DNA of 15,181 nucleotides. It comes from a bacterium. Its GTDB lineage: Bacteria; Vulcanimicrobiota; Xenobia; RGZZ01. The stretch's first letter is position 1, and each line of letters starts with the position of its first letter. The notes under the pieces are model-generated. The model saw nothing but the letters and a program-made list of their open reading frames with translations. It ran no database searches and was not told the DNA's origin. Made by a program: the position numbers and the translations under genes. The stretch is taken from contig JAJXVI010000008.1 of NCBI GenBank assembly GCA_021782195.1, positions 1-15,181 on the forward strand, read 5' to 3'. This document shows, in pieces, positions 6,522 to 14,084 of the stretch.

Positions 6522-7327
6522 GGAGTTGAGGTGGATGTTGGCGAGGACGATTCGCCCCCGTGTGCGGTCGCTTCCTCGATGCGCCTCGCGCTTTCGGCGT
6601 GATCGCGGGCGTGCCGCGTCAGGTACATGAGAAAGTCTATCAGCGACTCCTCCGGGTTTCCAAACCGATCTGCGTAGTCCTGGAGCGAGGCGTGAATGAT
6701 GGCGAGTGCCTCGTCGCGATCATAGACGTGGGTGAGTTCGACCCTGGGACCGTGCCCATGTCCGGTCGAGCCGCCGAGGGGGTCCGGCAGCTGCTTGTAT
6801 GTCAGGAAGTAGTGCCGAAGGCGGTCGGTGAGTCCGCGCGGCAGGTCGTGAATGCTGCGCAGGTTGCCATATTCCAGGTCGCCCTTCAGAACCGCGACGA
6901 TCTTGTCGTCAGCCTGGTCGTGGTCTATCATGCGCAGGCCCCCGATGGGGATGGCGTTCACCAGGATGTCGGCGTGTGAGATGAGCTTTTCGCTGAGCAC
7001 GCAGATGTCGAGGGGGTCGTTATCGCCTTCGATGCCGAGCCGGCCGGTGGCTTCCCGGCAGATGCGTCCCACGCGGGATCCGCAGTAGGTGCGCGGCAGA
7101 AAGCCATAGAGCGCGGGGCACAGGCTGGAGTACTGCTGGGGACGGTCGACCTTGAGGTGGCCCGTGACCTTGTCGACCTCGTACTTGACCGTGTCGGTCG
7201 GCACGAGCTCGATGTAGGCGTTGAAGACGTTGTCCTCCTTCGTGAGAGGCGCGACTCCGTGCCACGGGTGCGACTTGAAGGCGAACTGCATGAACTTTCG
7301 GATGTCGTCTGAGCGGATGTGATCCAC
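6518..7327 (-). CDS. ppa: Inorganic pyrophosphatase, soluble family I
   Basis: Hydrolyses pyrophosphate to two phosphates in the cytosol, pulling biosynthetic reactions forward. Its 269 residues are longer than the roughly 175 of E. coli PPase. Active-site features are conserved: KYEVD (48-52), Arg62, Tyr74, the metal motif DNDPLD (102-107), the D..DDK cluster (136-142), and Tyr177-Lys178. Extra sequence lies before KYE, between the Tyr74 region and the metal motif (about 80-100), and after residue 180. GTG 7327 was chosen because AAAGGA lies six bases upstream. The longer frame up to 7675 adds only Arg/Ala/Pro low-complexity sequence. It is the first gene of a unit with the split ThrE-type exporter. 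Its last 20 residues are Ser/Thr/Pro-rich. Confidence 0.93.
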   Translation of the reverse strand: MDHIRSDDIRKFMQFAFKSHPWHGVAPLTKEDNVFNAYIELVPTDTVKYEVDKVTGHLKVDRPQQYSSLCPALYGFLPRTYCGSRVGRICREATGRLGIEGDNDPLDICVLSEKLISHADILVNAIPIGGLRMIDHDQADDKIVAVLKGDLEYGNLRSIHDLPRGLTDRLRHYFLTYKQLPDPLGGSTGHGHGPRVELTHVYDRDEALAIIHASLQDYADRFGNPEESLIDFLMYLTRHARDHAESARRIEEATAHGGESSSPTSTSTP

Positions 7328-7643
7328 GGAATTTCCTTTCTGTGCGACGCGCGGGGCGAGCGGGAGGCGGGGCGCCGGGCGCTCAAGCGAGAAAGGGGTC
7401 TTCGCGCGTGCGAGCACGCCCACAGGCGGAGGGTTCGAGCCGCTCGCGCGTTGCCCTGCAAGACGCCCCGAACGACCTGGTGGCGGGGACGCGTTGGCGA
7501 GCTTTCCACAGCGCCTCGCCCGCGCGGCGCGTCCCCTCCCGACCCGTCCTCGCGCCGGGCACGCCATCACGCGGGCGTAGGCGCAAGCCCGCGCGTCACA
7601 GGGCGGCGCAGGATCGCGGAGGGGCGGCGGGAAAAGGGGGAGC
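7328..7643. other. Gene-free divergent region between ppa and nth
   Basis: This 316-base stretch lies between two divergent genes and should contain both promoters. All frames through it give Arg/Ala/Pro-rich translations without homology, so I see no gene. It is very GC-rich. It holds a small hairpin (GCGTG-CGAG-CACGC, 7406-7419) and a larger inverted repeat at 7570-7593. The ppa SD (AAAGGA) is at its left end, and a purine-rich run (AAAAGGGGG) precedes the nth ATG. No convincing -35/-10 pair was found by eye. Confidence 0.4.
7570..7593. repeat. Inverted repeat upstream of nth
   Basis: CGCGGGC (7570-7576) and GCCCGCG (7587-7593) form a perfect 7-bp stem around a 10-base loop, about 50 bp before the nth start. 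It could be an operator-like palindrome or a 5'-leader hairpin, but in sequence this GC-rich it may be chance. Confidence 0.3.
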
Positions 7644-8372
7644 ATGGAATCGGGACCTGCGCGCAAACGTCGCACGGCAAGATTGCTCGAGCTTCTTCAC
7701 GAGGCGTGGCCAGACGTGACGTGCGAGCTTGAACACGTTTCTCCCTACCAGTTGCTGGTTGCCACCATTCTTTCGGCGCAGTGCACCGACCGGCGCGTGA
7801 ACATGGTGACGCCGGCGCTCTTTGCGCGCTATCCCGACGTGGCTTCCCTGGCCGTTGCTCGTCTCGAGGAACTCGAGTCGCTCATTCAATCGACGGGCTT
7901 CTACCACAACAAAGCGCGAAACCTGCTGGGCATGGCGAACGGGGTCGTGGACAAGCACGGGGGAGAGGTTCCCGACTCGATGGAAGCGCTCACCGCGTTA
8001 CCGGGAGTCGGGCGAAAAACCGCGAACGTGCTTCTGGGAACAGCTTTCGGCAAGAACGTCGGGGTCGTGGTCGACACCCACGTGGCGCGCATTTCGGGCT
8101 TGCTGGGCCTGACCGAGGCCACCGATCCCGTCAAGATCGAGCGCGACCTGATGGCGTGTCTGCCGCGCGCGGAGTGGACCGACTTCTCGCACATGCTGAT
8201 TCACCACGGCCGCAACATCTGCGTGGCGCGCACGCCGCGATGCGGGGAATGTCCGCTGTATGCGCTCTGTCCGGGGCACCGTCCTCGCCCCGGGGAGGCT
8301 GTAACGGCCCGGATCGCCCGGCCGCGCGCGAGGCGGGAACCGAATGGGGAAACTCCCCGCGGGCGTGCGTAG
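7644..8372 (+). CDS. nth: Endonuclease III (DNA glycosylase/AP lyase)
   Basis: Base-excision repair enzyme that removes oxidised pyrimidines and cleaves the abasic site. At 242 residues it is slightly longer than E. coli Nth (211), with a basic C-terminal tail (210-242). Domains are complete. [10 protein letters not shown] lies at 40-49. The helix-hairpin-helix is [12 protein letters not shown] (118-129), with catalytic Lys125. Asp144 in VVDTHVAR is the second catalytic residue. The [4Fe-4S] cluster motif is Cys193-x6-Cys200-x2-Cys203-x5-Cys209. ATG 7644 follows a purine-rich SD-like run. The DUF309-Pta frame starts 24 bp after its stop on the same strand, so the two are likely co-transcribed. 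Confidence 0.96.
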   Translation: MESGPARKRRTARLLELLHEAWPDVTCELEHVSPYQLLVATILSAQCTDRRVNMVTPALFARYPDVASLAVARLEELESLIQSTGFYHNKARNLLGMANGVVDKHGGEVPDSMEALTALPGVGRKTANVLLGTAFGKNVGVVVDTHVARISGLLGLTEATDPVKIERDLMACLPRAEWTDFSHMLIHHGRNICVARTPRCGECPLYALCPGHRPRPGEAVTARIARPRARREPNGETPRGRA

Positions 8373-8396
8373 CGCGTGACGTGAGGGGGGATTGCA

Positions 8397-9827
8397 GTGA
8401 ACGCTGCTGACGACGCGTGGCGGGAAGGGGTGCGGGCCTTCTGCGAGGAGCGCTGGTTTGAGGCGCACGAGCACTGGGAGCAACTCTGGCGCGCGGCGGG
8501 CCCCGAAGACCGCGAGTTCCTGCGCGGGCTCATCCAGGTTGCCGCAGCGCTGCACCTGCTCGCGCGAGGCAATTCGGGGGGGGCGTGTGGCGTGGCGGCG
8601 CGGGCCTTCCCCCGCTTGCAGGCGACCTGGCGCGGGGTGGATGGAGTTGCGCTGGCACGCGCCACGCAGGCGGTGCTCCGTGGGGCTCCCGACGATCGGC
8701 AGCGCTTCATCTCGCGCCTCGCGGATTCCCTTCGGGCGGACGGGGACCGGTCCGCGTCCCCGGGTGCGGGCGCGTGCAGGGGTTTGATGCGTGCGGGTCA
8801 AAACGGCGTGCTCATGAACAACGTACTCGAGCAGATTCGTGGGCGGGCGCGTTCCCGCATGCAGCACATCGTACTGCCAGAAGGAGAGGACGTCCGCACG
8901 CTGACGGCGGCCGTCAAGATTCGCGAGCAGGGCCTTGCCCGCGTGACGCTACTGACCAGAAGCCGGGAGGCGGTGCGTGCGGCGGCCTCCGGGCTTGACC
9001 TGGAAGGTATCCCGGTTGTGGTGCCGTCCGAGTCGCCGGACTTCGATCGCTACGTCGGGCTGTATCACGAGAAGCGGCGCGCCAAAGGCATGACCGTGCA
9101 GGAGGCCCAGGCCGCCGTGCGCGATCCGCTGTATTTCGGAAACCTGATGGTCGCGGACGGGCGCGCCGACGGGTCGGTTGCCGGTGCGACGAACACGACC
9201 GCGAACACCGTGCGTGCAGCGCTCCTGACCATTGGCATGCGGCCAGGATTCAAGCTGTGTTCGAGCTTTTTTGTCATGGTGGTCCCCAACTGTTCGTACG
9301 GCAGCCAGGGCGCCTTCATCTTTGCCGACTGCGGCGTGGTCATCGATCCTGATGCGGAAGCGCTTGCCGAGATTGCCATCGCCTCGGCCGACAGTTGCCG
9401 TGCACTGCTCGACGAGGAGCCGCGGGTGGCGCTCCTGTCCTTCTCGACGAAAGGGAGCGCGCAGCATAAACTGGTGGACAAAGTGACCCAGGCGCTCGGG
9501 TACGTGCGTGCTCGCGCGCCGCATCTTGCAGTGGACGGCGAGATGCAGGCCGACGCGGCGCTTGTGGAGGCGATCGGCAGCAAGAAGGCCCCGGACTCGA
9601 AGGTGGCGGGCCGCGCGAATGTGCTGATCTTCCCAGACCTGAATGCGGGAAATATCGGCTATAAGCTGGTGGAGCGCCTGGGCGGGGCGACCGCCATCGG
9701 TCCGGTGCTGCAAGGGCTGCATCGTGCGGCAAACGACCTTTCGCGCGGATGCAAGGCCGACGACATCGTGGACGTGGTGGCGATTACGGCCGTGCAGGCG
9801 ATTGCCCTGAAGTCGGCCGTGTCGTAG
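8397..9827 (+). CDS. pta: DUF309 domain fused in frame to phosphate acetyltransferase
   Basis: A 476-residue open frame with two parts. Residues 8-70 match DUF309: a helical, presumably soluble domain with the conserved [12 protein letters not shown] and [16 protein letters not shown] patterns, usually a stand-alone protein of unknown function. Residues 140-476 are a complete short-form Pta, which interconverts acetyl-CoA and acetyl-phosphate. Its motifs include [46 protein letters not shown] and [17 protein letters not shown]. The linker (112-139) is Gly/Ala/Arg-rich. GTG 8397 has a strong GGGGGG-type SD six bases upstream. Internal ATGs exist at 8787 (AGGGG just upstream) and 8814 (no clear SD), so Pta might also be made separately. 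No acetate kinase gene is in the window. Confidence 0.85.
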   Translation: MNAADDAWREGVRAFCEERWFEAHEHWEQLWRAAGPEDREFLRGLIQVAAALHLLARGNSGGACGVAARAFPRLQATWRGVDGVALARATQAVLRGAPDDRQRFISRLADSLRADGDRSASPGAGACRGLMRAGQNGVLMNNVLEQIRGRARSRMQHIVLPEGEDVRTLTAAVKIREQGLARVTLLTRSREAVRAAASGLDLEGIPVVVPSESPDFDRYVGLYHEKRRAKGMTVQEAQAAVRDPLYFGNLMVADGRADGSVAGATNTTANTVRAALLTIGMRPGFKLCSSFFVMVVPNCSYGSQGAFIFADCGVVIDPDAEALAEIAIASADSCRALLDEEPRVALLSFSTKGSAQHKLVDKVTQALGYVRARAPHLAVDGEMQADAALVEAIGSKKAPDSKVAGRANVLIFPDLNAGNIGYKLVERLGGATAIGPVLQGLHRAANDLSRGCKADDIVDVVAITAVQAIALKSAVS

Positions 9828-9828
9828 A

Positions 9829-9849
9829 GGCGCGGCCGAAAATCGCGCC
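9829..9849. terminator. Hairpin between convergent pta and the small unknown gene
   Basis: GGCGCG (9829-9834) and CGCGCC (9844-9849) form a perfect 6-bp stem with a nine-base loop in the 31-bp gap between two convergent genes. The position suits a bidirectional terminator, but no T-run follows on either strand, so the call is tentative. Confidence 0.35.
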
Positions 9850-9858
9850 GATCAACCA

Positions 9859-10338
9859 CTATGGGCGCGGCGTGCCCGGCGGACGCGTGAGCTGCTGGGC
9901 GCGACTGCGCGAGACGGCGTCCTCCATCCAGATGCGGGGCGGGCAGTTTGTGGCGACCAGGTTCCCGTATTCGAACACGTGTGGCTCGATTCGCTGATAC
10001 GGGACGTAGATGATGACCGATTCCCCGGTGACGTGCTCGAGCCAGACGGCAATCGCACCGGAGCGCGTGGTGCCGCGCTCGAGGGTGGCGTCGTAGGCGG
10101 TTCCGCACGCGGCGAGCGCGCTTGAGGCTGCGCGAAAGTCGCCAGCCATGCGCTCCAGGATGGGGCCCGGGTTGGTTCCCATGCCGGCAACGGCGTGCAT
10201 CTGCCCCGTCTCGTCGAGGGTCGCTCCAATCGGAAGGAATCGTCCATCGCCTGCCTCGAGCATTTTTCGGGCGCTCGGCACCAGCATGCGGAAGAGTTGA
10301 TCGAAGTCATTGCGGTGCGGTGCGGGGGAGGTGCTCAC
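9859..10338 (-). CDS. Small soluble protein of unknown function
   Basis: A 159-residue protein that I cannot assign with confidence. It has no signal peptide or membrane segment. The pattern looks like an alternating alpha/beta fold. FLPIGATLDETGQMHAV (34-50) is followed by a helix (ILERMAGDFRAASSALAA). A strand pair comes next, AIAVWLEHVTGESVIIYVPY (95-114). A similar layout (FxPFGA...LDADG, then ...VELEHRDGE...FLPYR) occurs in uncharacterised bacterial proteins I have seen, but I give no function. GTG 10338 has AGGAG eight bases upstream and forms a GTGA overlap with the stop of the repeat protein. It is therefore the last gene of the signalling operon and convergent with pta. Confidence 0.75.
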   Translation of the reverse strand: MSTSPAPHRNDFDQLFRMLVPSARKMLEAGDGRFLPIGATLDETGQMHAVAGMGTNPGPILERMAGDFRAASSALAACGTAYDATLERGTTRSGAIAVWLEHVTGESVIIYVPYQRIEPHVFEYGNLVATNCPPRIWMEDAVSRSRAQQLTRPPGTPRP

Positions 10339-11303
10339 GGGTTTTTCTCCTGAGGAGTTCGTGGACGCATCGCGCGGGCGGCGCCCGCGGGGGAACCCGA
10401 CGCGTCCGCGGATGGTGCGGCGCCCGGGGGGGAAGCCGACGCGTCCGTGGATGGTGCGGCGCTTGCGGGAGAACTTGACGCGTCCGCGGATGGTGAGGCG
10501 CCCGCGGGGGAACTCGACGCGTCCGCGGATGGTGCGGCGCTCGCGGGAGAACGCGACGCGTCCGCGGACGGTGAGGCGCCCGCGGGAGAACGCGACGCGT
10601 CCGCGGACGGTGAGGCGCCCGCGGGAGAACGCGACGCGTCCGCGGACGGTGAGGCGCCCGCTCCCGGACTCGCTTCGGGCGAGGATGAGGAGTCTGGGGG
10701 GAGATTGACGGTCGTGTCTTCGAGATGGAGGGCCATCAAGGCGTCTGGCGTGTCCGCGGGCTCTTCCTGACAGGGCATGGCCACTCCAAACTCATAGTCG
10801 TCGTTCATCTTGCGCCACATGAAGATGCGCCTGCGGATGATGGTGTGCGGGTCGGTCCAGACTTCGATGAAAATGTAGTCCGGCGGATGGAAGCGAGATG
10901 CGCCCGTCGTGATGGCCCATCCAAAAGAGGTGAAGTCTCCATTGTTGATGTGGTCGCACAGGGAGGCCACTCCGGGGGCGAGGTCGGGGGACGGACTGCC
11001 CTTCCGAACTCCGGGATCGATGCGCAGCGTGATGTGGCCCTGTGCTGTTCGCGCGGCGACGATTGCACCGAAGCCGTCGTGTGCCACCATGCTCCTCGTC
11101 GCGCTGGTTTCGAGCAGGTCCAGCAGGGGATCGGCGGTCGGTGTCGCCGCCGGACTGACCGACGGTCCTGACGCGGGTGGAGGCGTGATGGGTGGCTGCG
11201 GCTCCATGTGCTGGTAGAGAGCCAGCGCAGTTCCAATGAGCGCCGCGAGGACATAGGCCAGGAATCGTCCCACAATCGGGGTCTGGTCGGTGTTTTCCGG
11301 CAC
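10335..11303 (-). CDS. Membrane-anchored protein with 13-residue Ala/Ser/Pro/Asp tandem repeats
   Basis: A 322-residue protein of unknown function. One hydrophobic segment (about 13-30, RFLAYVLAALIGTALALY) is probably an uncleaved anchor, as no lipobox or clear cleavage site follows. A Pro-rich linker (35-55) leads to a folded domain (about 57-200). That domain includes strands such as GAIVAARTAQGHITLRID, DYIFIEVWTD and RRRIFMWRKMNDDYEFG, and two Cys (116 and 178) that could pair if it is outside the cytoplasm. Residues 216-308 are seven copies of a 13-residue unit (consensus GASPSADASxSPA) resembling a flexible cell-envelope linker. GTG 11303 starts four bases after the FHA gene stop, without a clear SD. 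The downstream gene starts in a GTGA overlap with its stop. Confidence 0.8.
   Translation of the reverse strand: MPENTDQTPIVGRFLAYVLAALIGTALALYQHMEPQPPITPPPASGPSVSPAATPTADPLLDLLETSATRSMVAHDGFGAIVAARTAQGHITLRIDPGVRKGSPSPDLAPGVASLCDHINNGDFTSFGWAITTGASRFHPPDYIFIEVWTDPHTIIRRRIFMWRKMNDDYEFGVAMPCQEEPADTPDALMALHLEDTTVNLPPDSSSSPEASPGAGASPSADASRSPAGASPSADASRSPAGASPSADASRSPASAAPSADASSSPAGASPSADASSSPASAAPSTDASASPPGAAPSADASGSPAGAARAMRPRTPQEKNP
10380..10671 (-). repeat. 39-bp in-frame tandem repeat, seven copies
   Basis: On the plus strand, GACGCGTCCG-like units begin at 10399, 10438, 10477, 10516, 10555, 10594 and 10633, an exact 39-bp period. A degenerate unit follows at about 10364-10398. Copies at 10555-10671 are nearly identical, while the 10399-10554 copies differ by several substitutions, mostly silent or conservative (Ser/Ala, Gly/Ser). 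This is what recent duplication at one end of the array would give. The period is a multiple of three, so changes in copy number keep the frame of the repeat protein. It is a candidate variable-number tandem repeat. Confidence 0.9.
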
Positions 11304-11307
11304 GCGT

Positions 11308-13845
11308 CTAGCCGTTCTTGGAGCGAGCGCAGAAGAGAAGGGTCGTATGATCGCTCACCTGGATCTTGTCGCCCTCATTGAGGAGCCGATCACGCCCGCG
11401 TGGGAGTGAGATTCCGTTGACGAAAGTCGGACTGGTGGTTGAAATATGCGTCAGGTAGAAGCGGCCGCTCCGCAGGGTGATGGCAAGATGCTTGCGTGAC
11501 ACGTCCGGGTCGGTCAGGGCGATGTCACAAGACCGGTTGCGCCCCAGCACGACGACCTCCCTCAGCAGATCAAACGACTGCCCCTGGTCTTCACCTTCGC
11601 CTGCCGTCACGACCAGTTCGTACCGGCTCAATGCAGCCACGACCGAGCGTTCGAGAAAATTCAAGACGCTTTCGCCGAGGCTGAGGCGGTCACCGGTCTT
11701 GAGGAGTACTTCCTCACCCTCTCCGATTGCGATCTGGTTGAGGTAGATCTGCCCGTCTCCCCCTTCGTTGAGCAGGGAGAAGCGCCCACCGGCATAGGTG
11801 ATGGTAGCCTGTTCGTTGGCAACTTCCGCGTCGTCGATCTCGATGTCGTTCAGGCGCTCGCCCGGCGAGCCCATCGTGATGCGGCGGCCCTCGGTCAGTT
11901 CGCGTGTGAGAAGTTCGACCTTCTGTCCGCGGTTGGGGCCGTCCAGGAAGCCGAGGATGAAGTCGGCCCGATAGCGCCAGGCGAAATTTGCATCCTTGAA
12001 GTCAAGACTTTCGACGTCGTCACTGTCTGCTTCGAGCAGTTCGGGTGGGCGGTAGTTTGACGGAAGTCCCGGGGCTCGCTCGCTCTCGGCCCGAGGGGCT
12101 GGTGCGCGTCCGGTGGGAGCGTCCGATCGCGAGGTGCGGGGGGTGCGTGCAGGCGGCTCGGATGGGGTCGGAGGTGCCTGGGACGGGCGCTTCGGAGCTG
12201 CCGCGCCCGAGGACCTGGCCTGGGACGGCGCGGGCGCCGGGGGGGGAGGAGGCGTGCTGGAAGCGGGGGGAGGCTGGGCAGCTTTCTCTGCACGCGGAGC
12301 TTCCGGACCTCGTGTGGGCAGGCTGCGGACGAAATTGACATCGAGCGACGGGAAGCGGATTGGAGCAACGGAAGAGGCGGGTTGGGGCAGGTGTTCCGCC
12401 TCAACGGCGTGCTCTTCGTCGGTACGTTCCTCTTCCGTGGATTCGTCGATTTCCAGTGAGAAAAGACCACTGCGTGGTCGAATGGCCTCGCCATACGGCG
12501 TTTCGTCTTCGGTGGAGACGGTGCGCCTCATGGACTGATCCGCTTCTCCCCGGCGTCCTTGCCCACGGGCGGACGATGGCGTTGCGGGTTTTTCCGAACG
12601 TGTTGCGCGCACGCGCTCGGGGGTCGGTGGCGTCGGGTCGGTGTCGGAGGGGCGTGCCGCATTGCGAGGGGCGCGTGTTTCTTGAACCGGGCGTTCGGGT
12701 TGAGGGGCGCGGGCCAGGGATGGGCGTCTCGTGGAGCCGACCAGCGATCCTCCACCGCTACGGGGTCGCAGCACTTCCGGAGAGGAGGGGGCAACGGGTC
12801 GTGGCACGGTGGGCTCGTCATCAGGCGGCCATTGTGCGGCGCCAGATGATTCTTCGTCGCCGGTGTCTCGCTTGGGCGCGGTGCGTCCGCCTAGCAGTCC
12901 ACGTCTTCCACGGGTGGGGAGCGGAAGATCGTCGTCGGGTTCAACGTGTCGCTCCATGGGCGGGCCGCGACGCACGACAGGCTCGGTGCTCTCAAAGTCA
13001 GCCTCTCGACCGGAGGCTCCGCGTGCCGGCGCGGCGGGGACGTAGTCGTCTAGCTGTGCGTTGACCATTTCCAGACGCAGCGCTGTTTCGCCGAACTCGA
13101 TGACGTCGTGTAACTGAAGGAGCAGTTGCATGCTCTGCGTGAGCTGGATGGAATGCGTCTCTCCCCCTTCGTAGCGCTGGATGTGTGTGGGTACCGGCGA
13201 ACTCTCGACCTGGAAGATTCCGTAGGTCTGTTCACGCTCGTTCCAGGCCAGCAGGACCTGCTCGCCGGGAAGGCTTCGGTCGTTCAGAAGGATACCGTTG
13301 GCCTCCCGAACATCGTGCAGGCTTTCGCGCCTTCCAACAAAGAGAACGGGCTGGTTCAGGCCGAACACGGTGCCTTCATCGGGACCGTCAAGCACCACGA
13401 GTCGAAGCCCGCTTTCCAGCTCCACCGGGGTGTCGGGTTCAACGTCTTCGTCTGCGGTCCACGCGGCTTGCAAGCCGGATTGCGGGAAGCGCGAGAGGTC
13501 TCGGCCGGGGTCTTCGGCGCCGATGTATTCAAGACGGAAGATCAACAGCCCCACCTGTACCACGTCTTCGTGGGTCAGCGGACAGTGCTGTATCCGCTTC
13601 CCGTTGACGAGGGTGGGGTTTGTGCGCGACTTGTGATAGATCGTGTAATGGTGCTGGTTCTCGTCCCACACGAGCGTGGCATGGTGACGTGATACGGTTG
13701 GCTCGGCGAAACAGAGCCAGTGGGGTTGTTGCACCCCGGATGACTTTCTACCCAGGTGAATCTCTCGAGAAGTCAAAGGGATGACGCGCCCACGGTCCTC
13801 TCCTTTGAGAACCGACAGCTGGTAACCTGAGTCTACATCGCTCAA
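11308..13845 (-). CDS. Four-FHA-domain scaffold protein with long disordered centre
   Basis: An 845-residue cytosolic protein with no membrane segment or enzyme domain. FHA1 (about 8-107) is canonical: LGRK, TVSRHHA (50-56) and NPTLVNG (76-82). FHA2 (147-262) keeps VGRR but lacks the Ser-Arg-His core. Residues 265-620 are Pro/Arg/Ser/Glu-rich and disordered, with an acidic patch (463-482) and many TP/SP sites. FHA3 (627-733) is degenerate (ANEQATI replaces SRxHA). FHA4 (741-840) is canonical: LGRNRSCDI, SRKHLAI and SPTFVNG. FHA domains bind phosphothreonine peptides, so FHA1 and FHA4 should be the active readers. No Ser/Thr kinase is in the window. The start is TTG 13845, with GGGAGG 12 nt upstream (weak spacing) and no ATG or GTG nearby. 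It lies downstream of the response regulator and four bases before the membrane-repeat gene. Confidence 0.9.
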   Translation of the reverse strand: MSDVDSGYQLSVLKGEDRGRVIPLTSREIHLGRKSSGVQQPHWLCFAEPTVSRHHATLVWDENQHHYTIYHKSRTNPTLVNGKRIQHCPLTHEDVVQVGLLIFRLEYIGAEDPGRDLSRFPQSGLQAAWTADEDVEPDTPVELESGLRLVVLDGPDEGTVFGLNQPVLFVGRRESLHDVREANGILLNDRSLPGEQVLLAWNEREQTYGIFQVESSPVPTHIQRYEGGETHSIQLTQSMQLLLQLHDVIEFGETALRLEMVNAQLDDYVPAAPARGASGREADFESTEPVVRRGPPMERHVEPDDDLPLPTRGRRGLLGGRTAPKRDTGDEESSGAAQWPPDDEPTVPRPVAPSSPEVLRPRSGGGSLVGSTRRPSLARAPQPERPVQETRAPRNAARPSDTDPTPPTPERVRATRSEKPATPSSARGQGRRGEADQSMRRTVSTEDETPYGEAIRPRSGLFSLEIDESTEEERTDEEHAVEAEHLPQPASSVAPIRFPSLDVNFVRSLPTRGPEAPRAEKAAQPPPASSTPPPPPAPAPSQARSSGAAAPKRPSQAPPTPSEPPARTPRTSRSDAPTGRAPAPRAESERAPGLPSNYRPPELLEADSDDVESLDFKDANFAWRYRADFILGFLDGPNRGQKVELLTRELTEGRRITMGSPGERLNDIEIDDAEVANEQATITYAGGRFSLLNEGGDGQIYLNQIAIGEGEEVLLKTGDRLSLGESVLNFLERSVVAALSRYELVVTAGEGEDQGQSFDLLREVVVLGRNRSCDIALTDPDVSRKHLAITLRSGRFYLTHISTTSPTFVNGISLPRGRDRLLNEGDKIQVSDHTTLLFCARSKNG

Positions 13846-14084
13846 ACGACTCGATGGCCTCCCTCGGCTGGGTTTCGTTCACCCGATACGGGACGGGCTG
13901 CAAATGTGGAGCGTGAGCCTGCAGCCTGATCGTTCGGCTGGCTGCGGTCAGCGTTCTGTGGGCACGACTGGCCCGCACACCACTTCTGCGTGTTCACGAA
14001 GAACTCCCTCTTCGGCGCGGAATCGCTGCTGTCGGTCTCGTCTGACAGCGGCGCGTCAGTGAAGCAGGCCACTTCGAAGCGCAA
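13842..14084 (-). CDS. Doubtful 80-residue open frame between response regulator and FHA gene
   Basis: This frame fills the 210-bp gap between two co-directional genes. It begins at TTG 14084 inside the end of the response-regulator gene and stops at TGA 13842, sharing a TTGA overlap with the FHA start. The same start-stop overlap style appears three more times nearby. Third codon positions are mostly G/C over the first two thirds, then degrade. The peptide is hydrophilic with three Cys (7, 36 and 41), no membrane segment and no family I recognise. It may be a real small protein, an old degraded gene, or a leader needed to couple FHA translation. Confidence 0.3.
   Translation of the reverse strand: MRFEVACFTDAPLSDETDSSDSAPKREFFVNTQKWCAGQSCPQNADRSQPNDQAAGSRSTFAARPVSGERNPAEGGHRVV

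Noticed and set aside
7328..7675. N-terminal extension of the pyrophosphatase (115 more codons)
   Set aside because: Low-complexity Arg/Ala/Pro sequence with no homology; GTG 7327 has a well-spaced AAAGGA and begins the homologous region.
7998..8867. 289-codon minus-strand frame opposite nth and the DUF309 region
   Set aside because: Shadow frame crossing two real plus-strand genes, with no recognisable domain.
10380..10671. CRISPR-like array
   Set aside because: The units are directly abutting 39-bp tandem copies with no unique spacers and encode an in-frame peptide repeat; no cas genes nearby.
10310..10770. Plus-strand open frames across the repeat array (132 and 107 codons) rich in Arg/Pro or Ala/Asp/Gly
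   Set aside because: They are antisense shadows of the 39-bp GC-rich repeat; the minus frame has the membrane anchor, overlaps and operon context.
12360..13064. 234-codon plus-strand frame opposite the FHA disordered region
   Set aside because: Arises from the biased Pro/Arg/Ser codons of the disordered segment read in antisense; no domain or SD.
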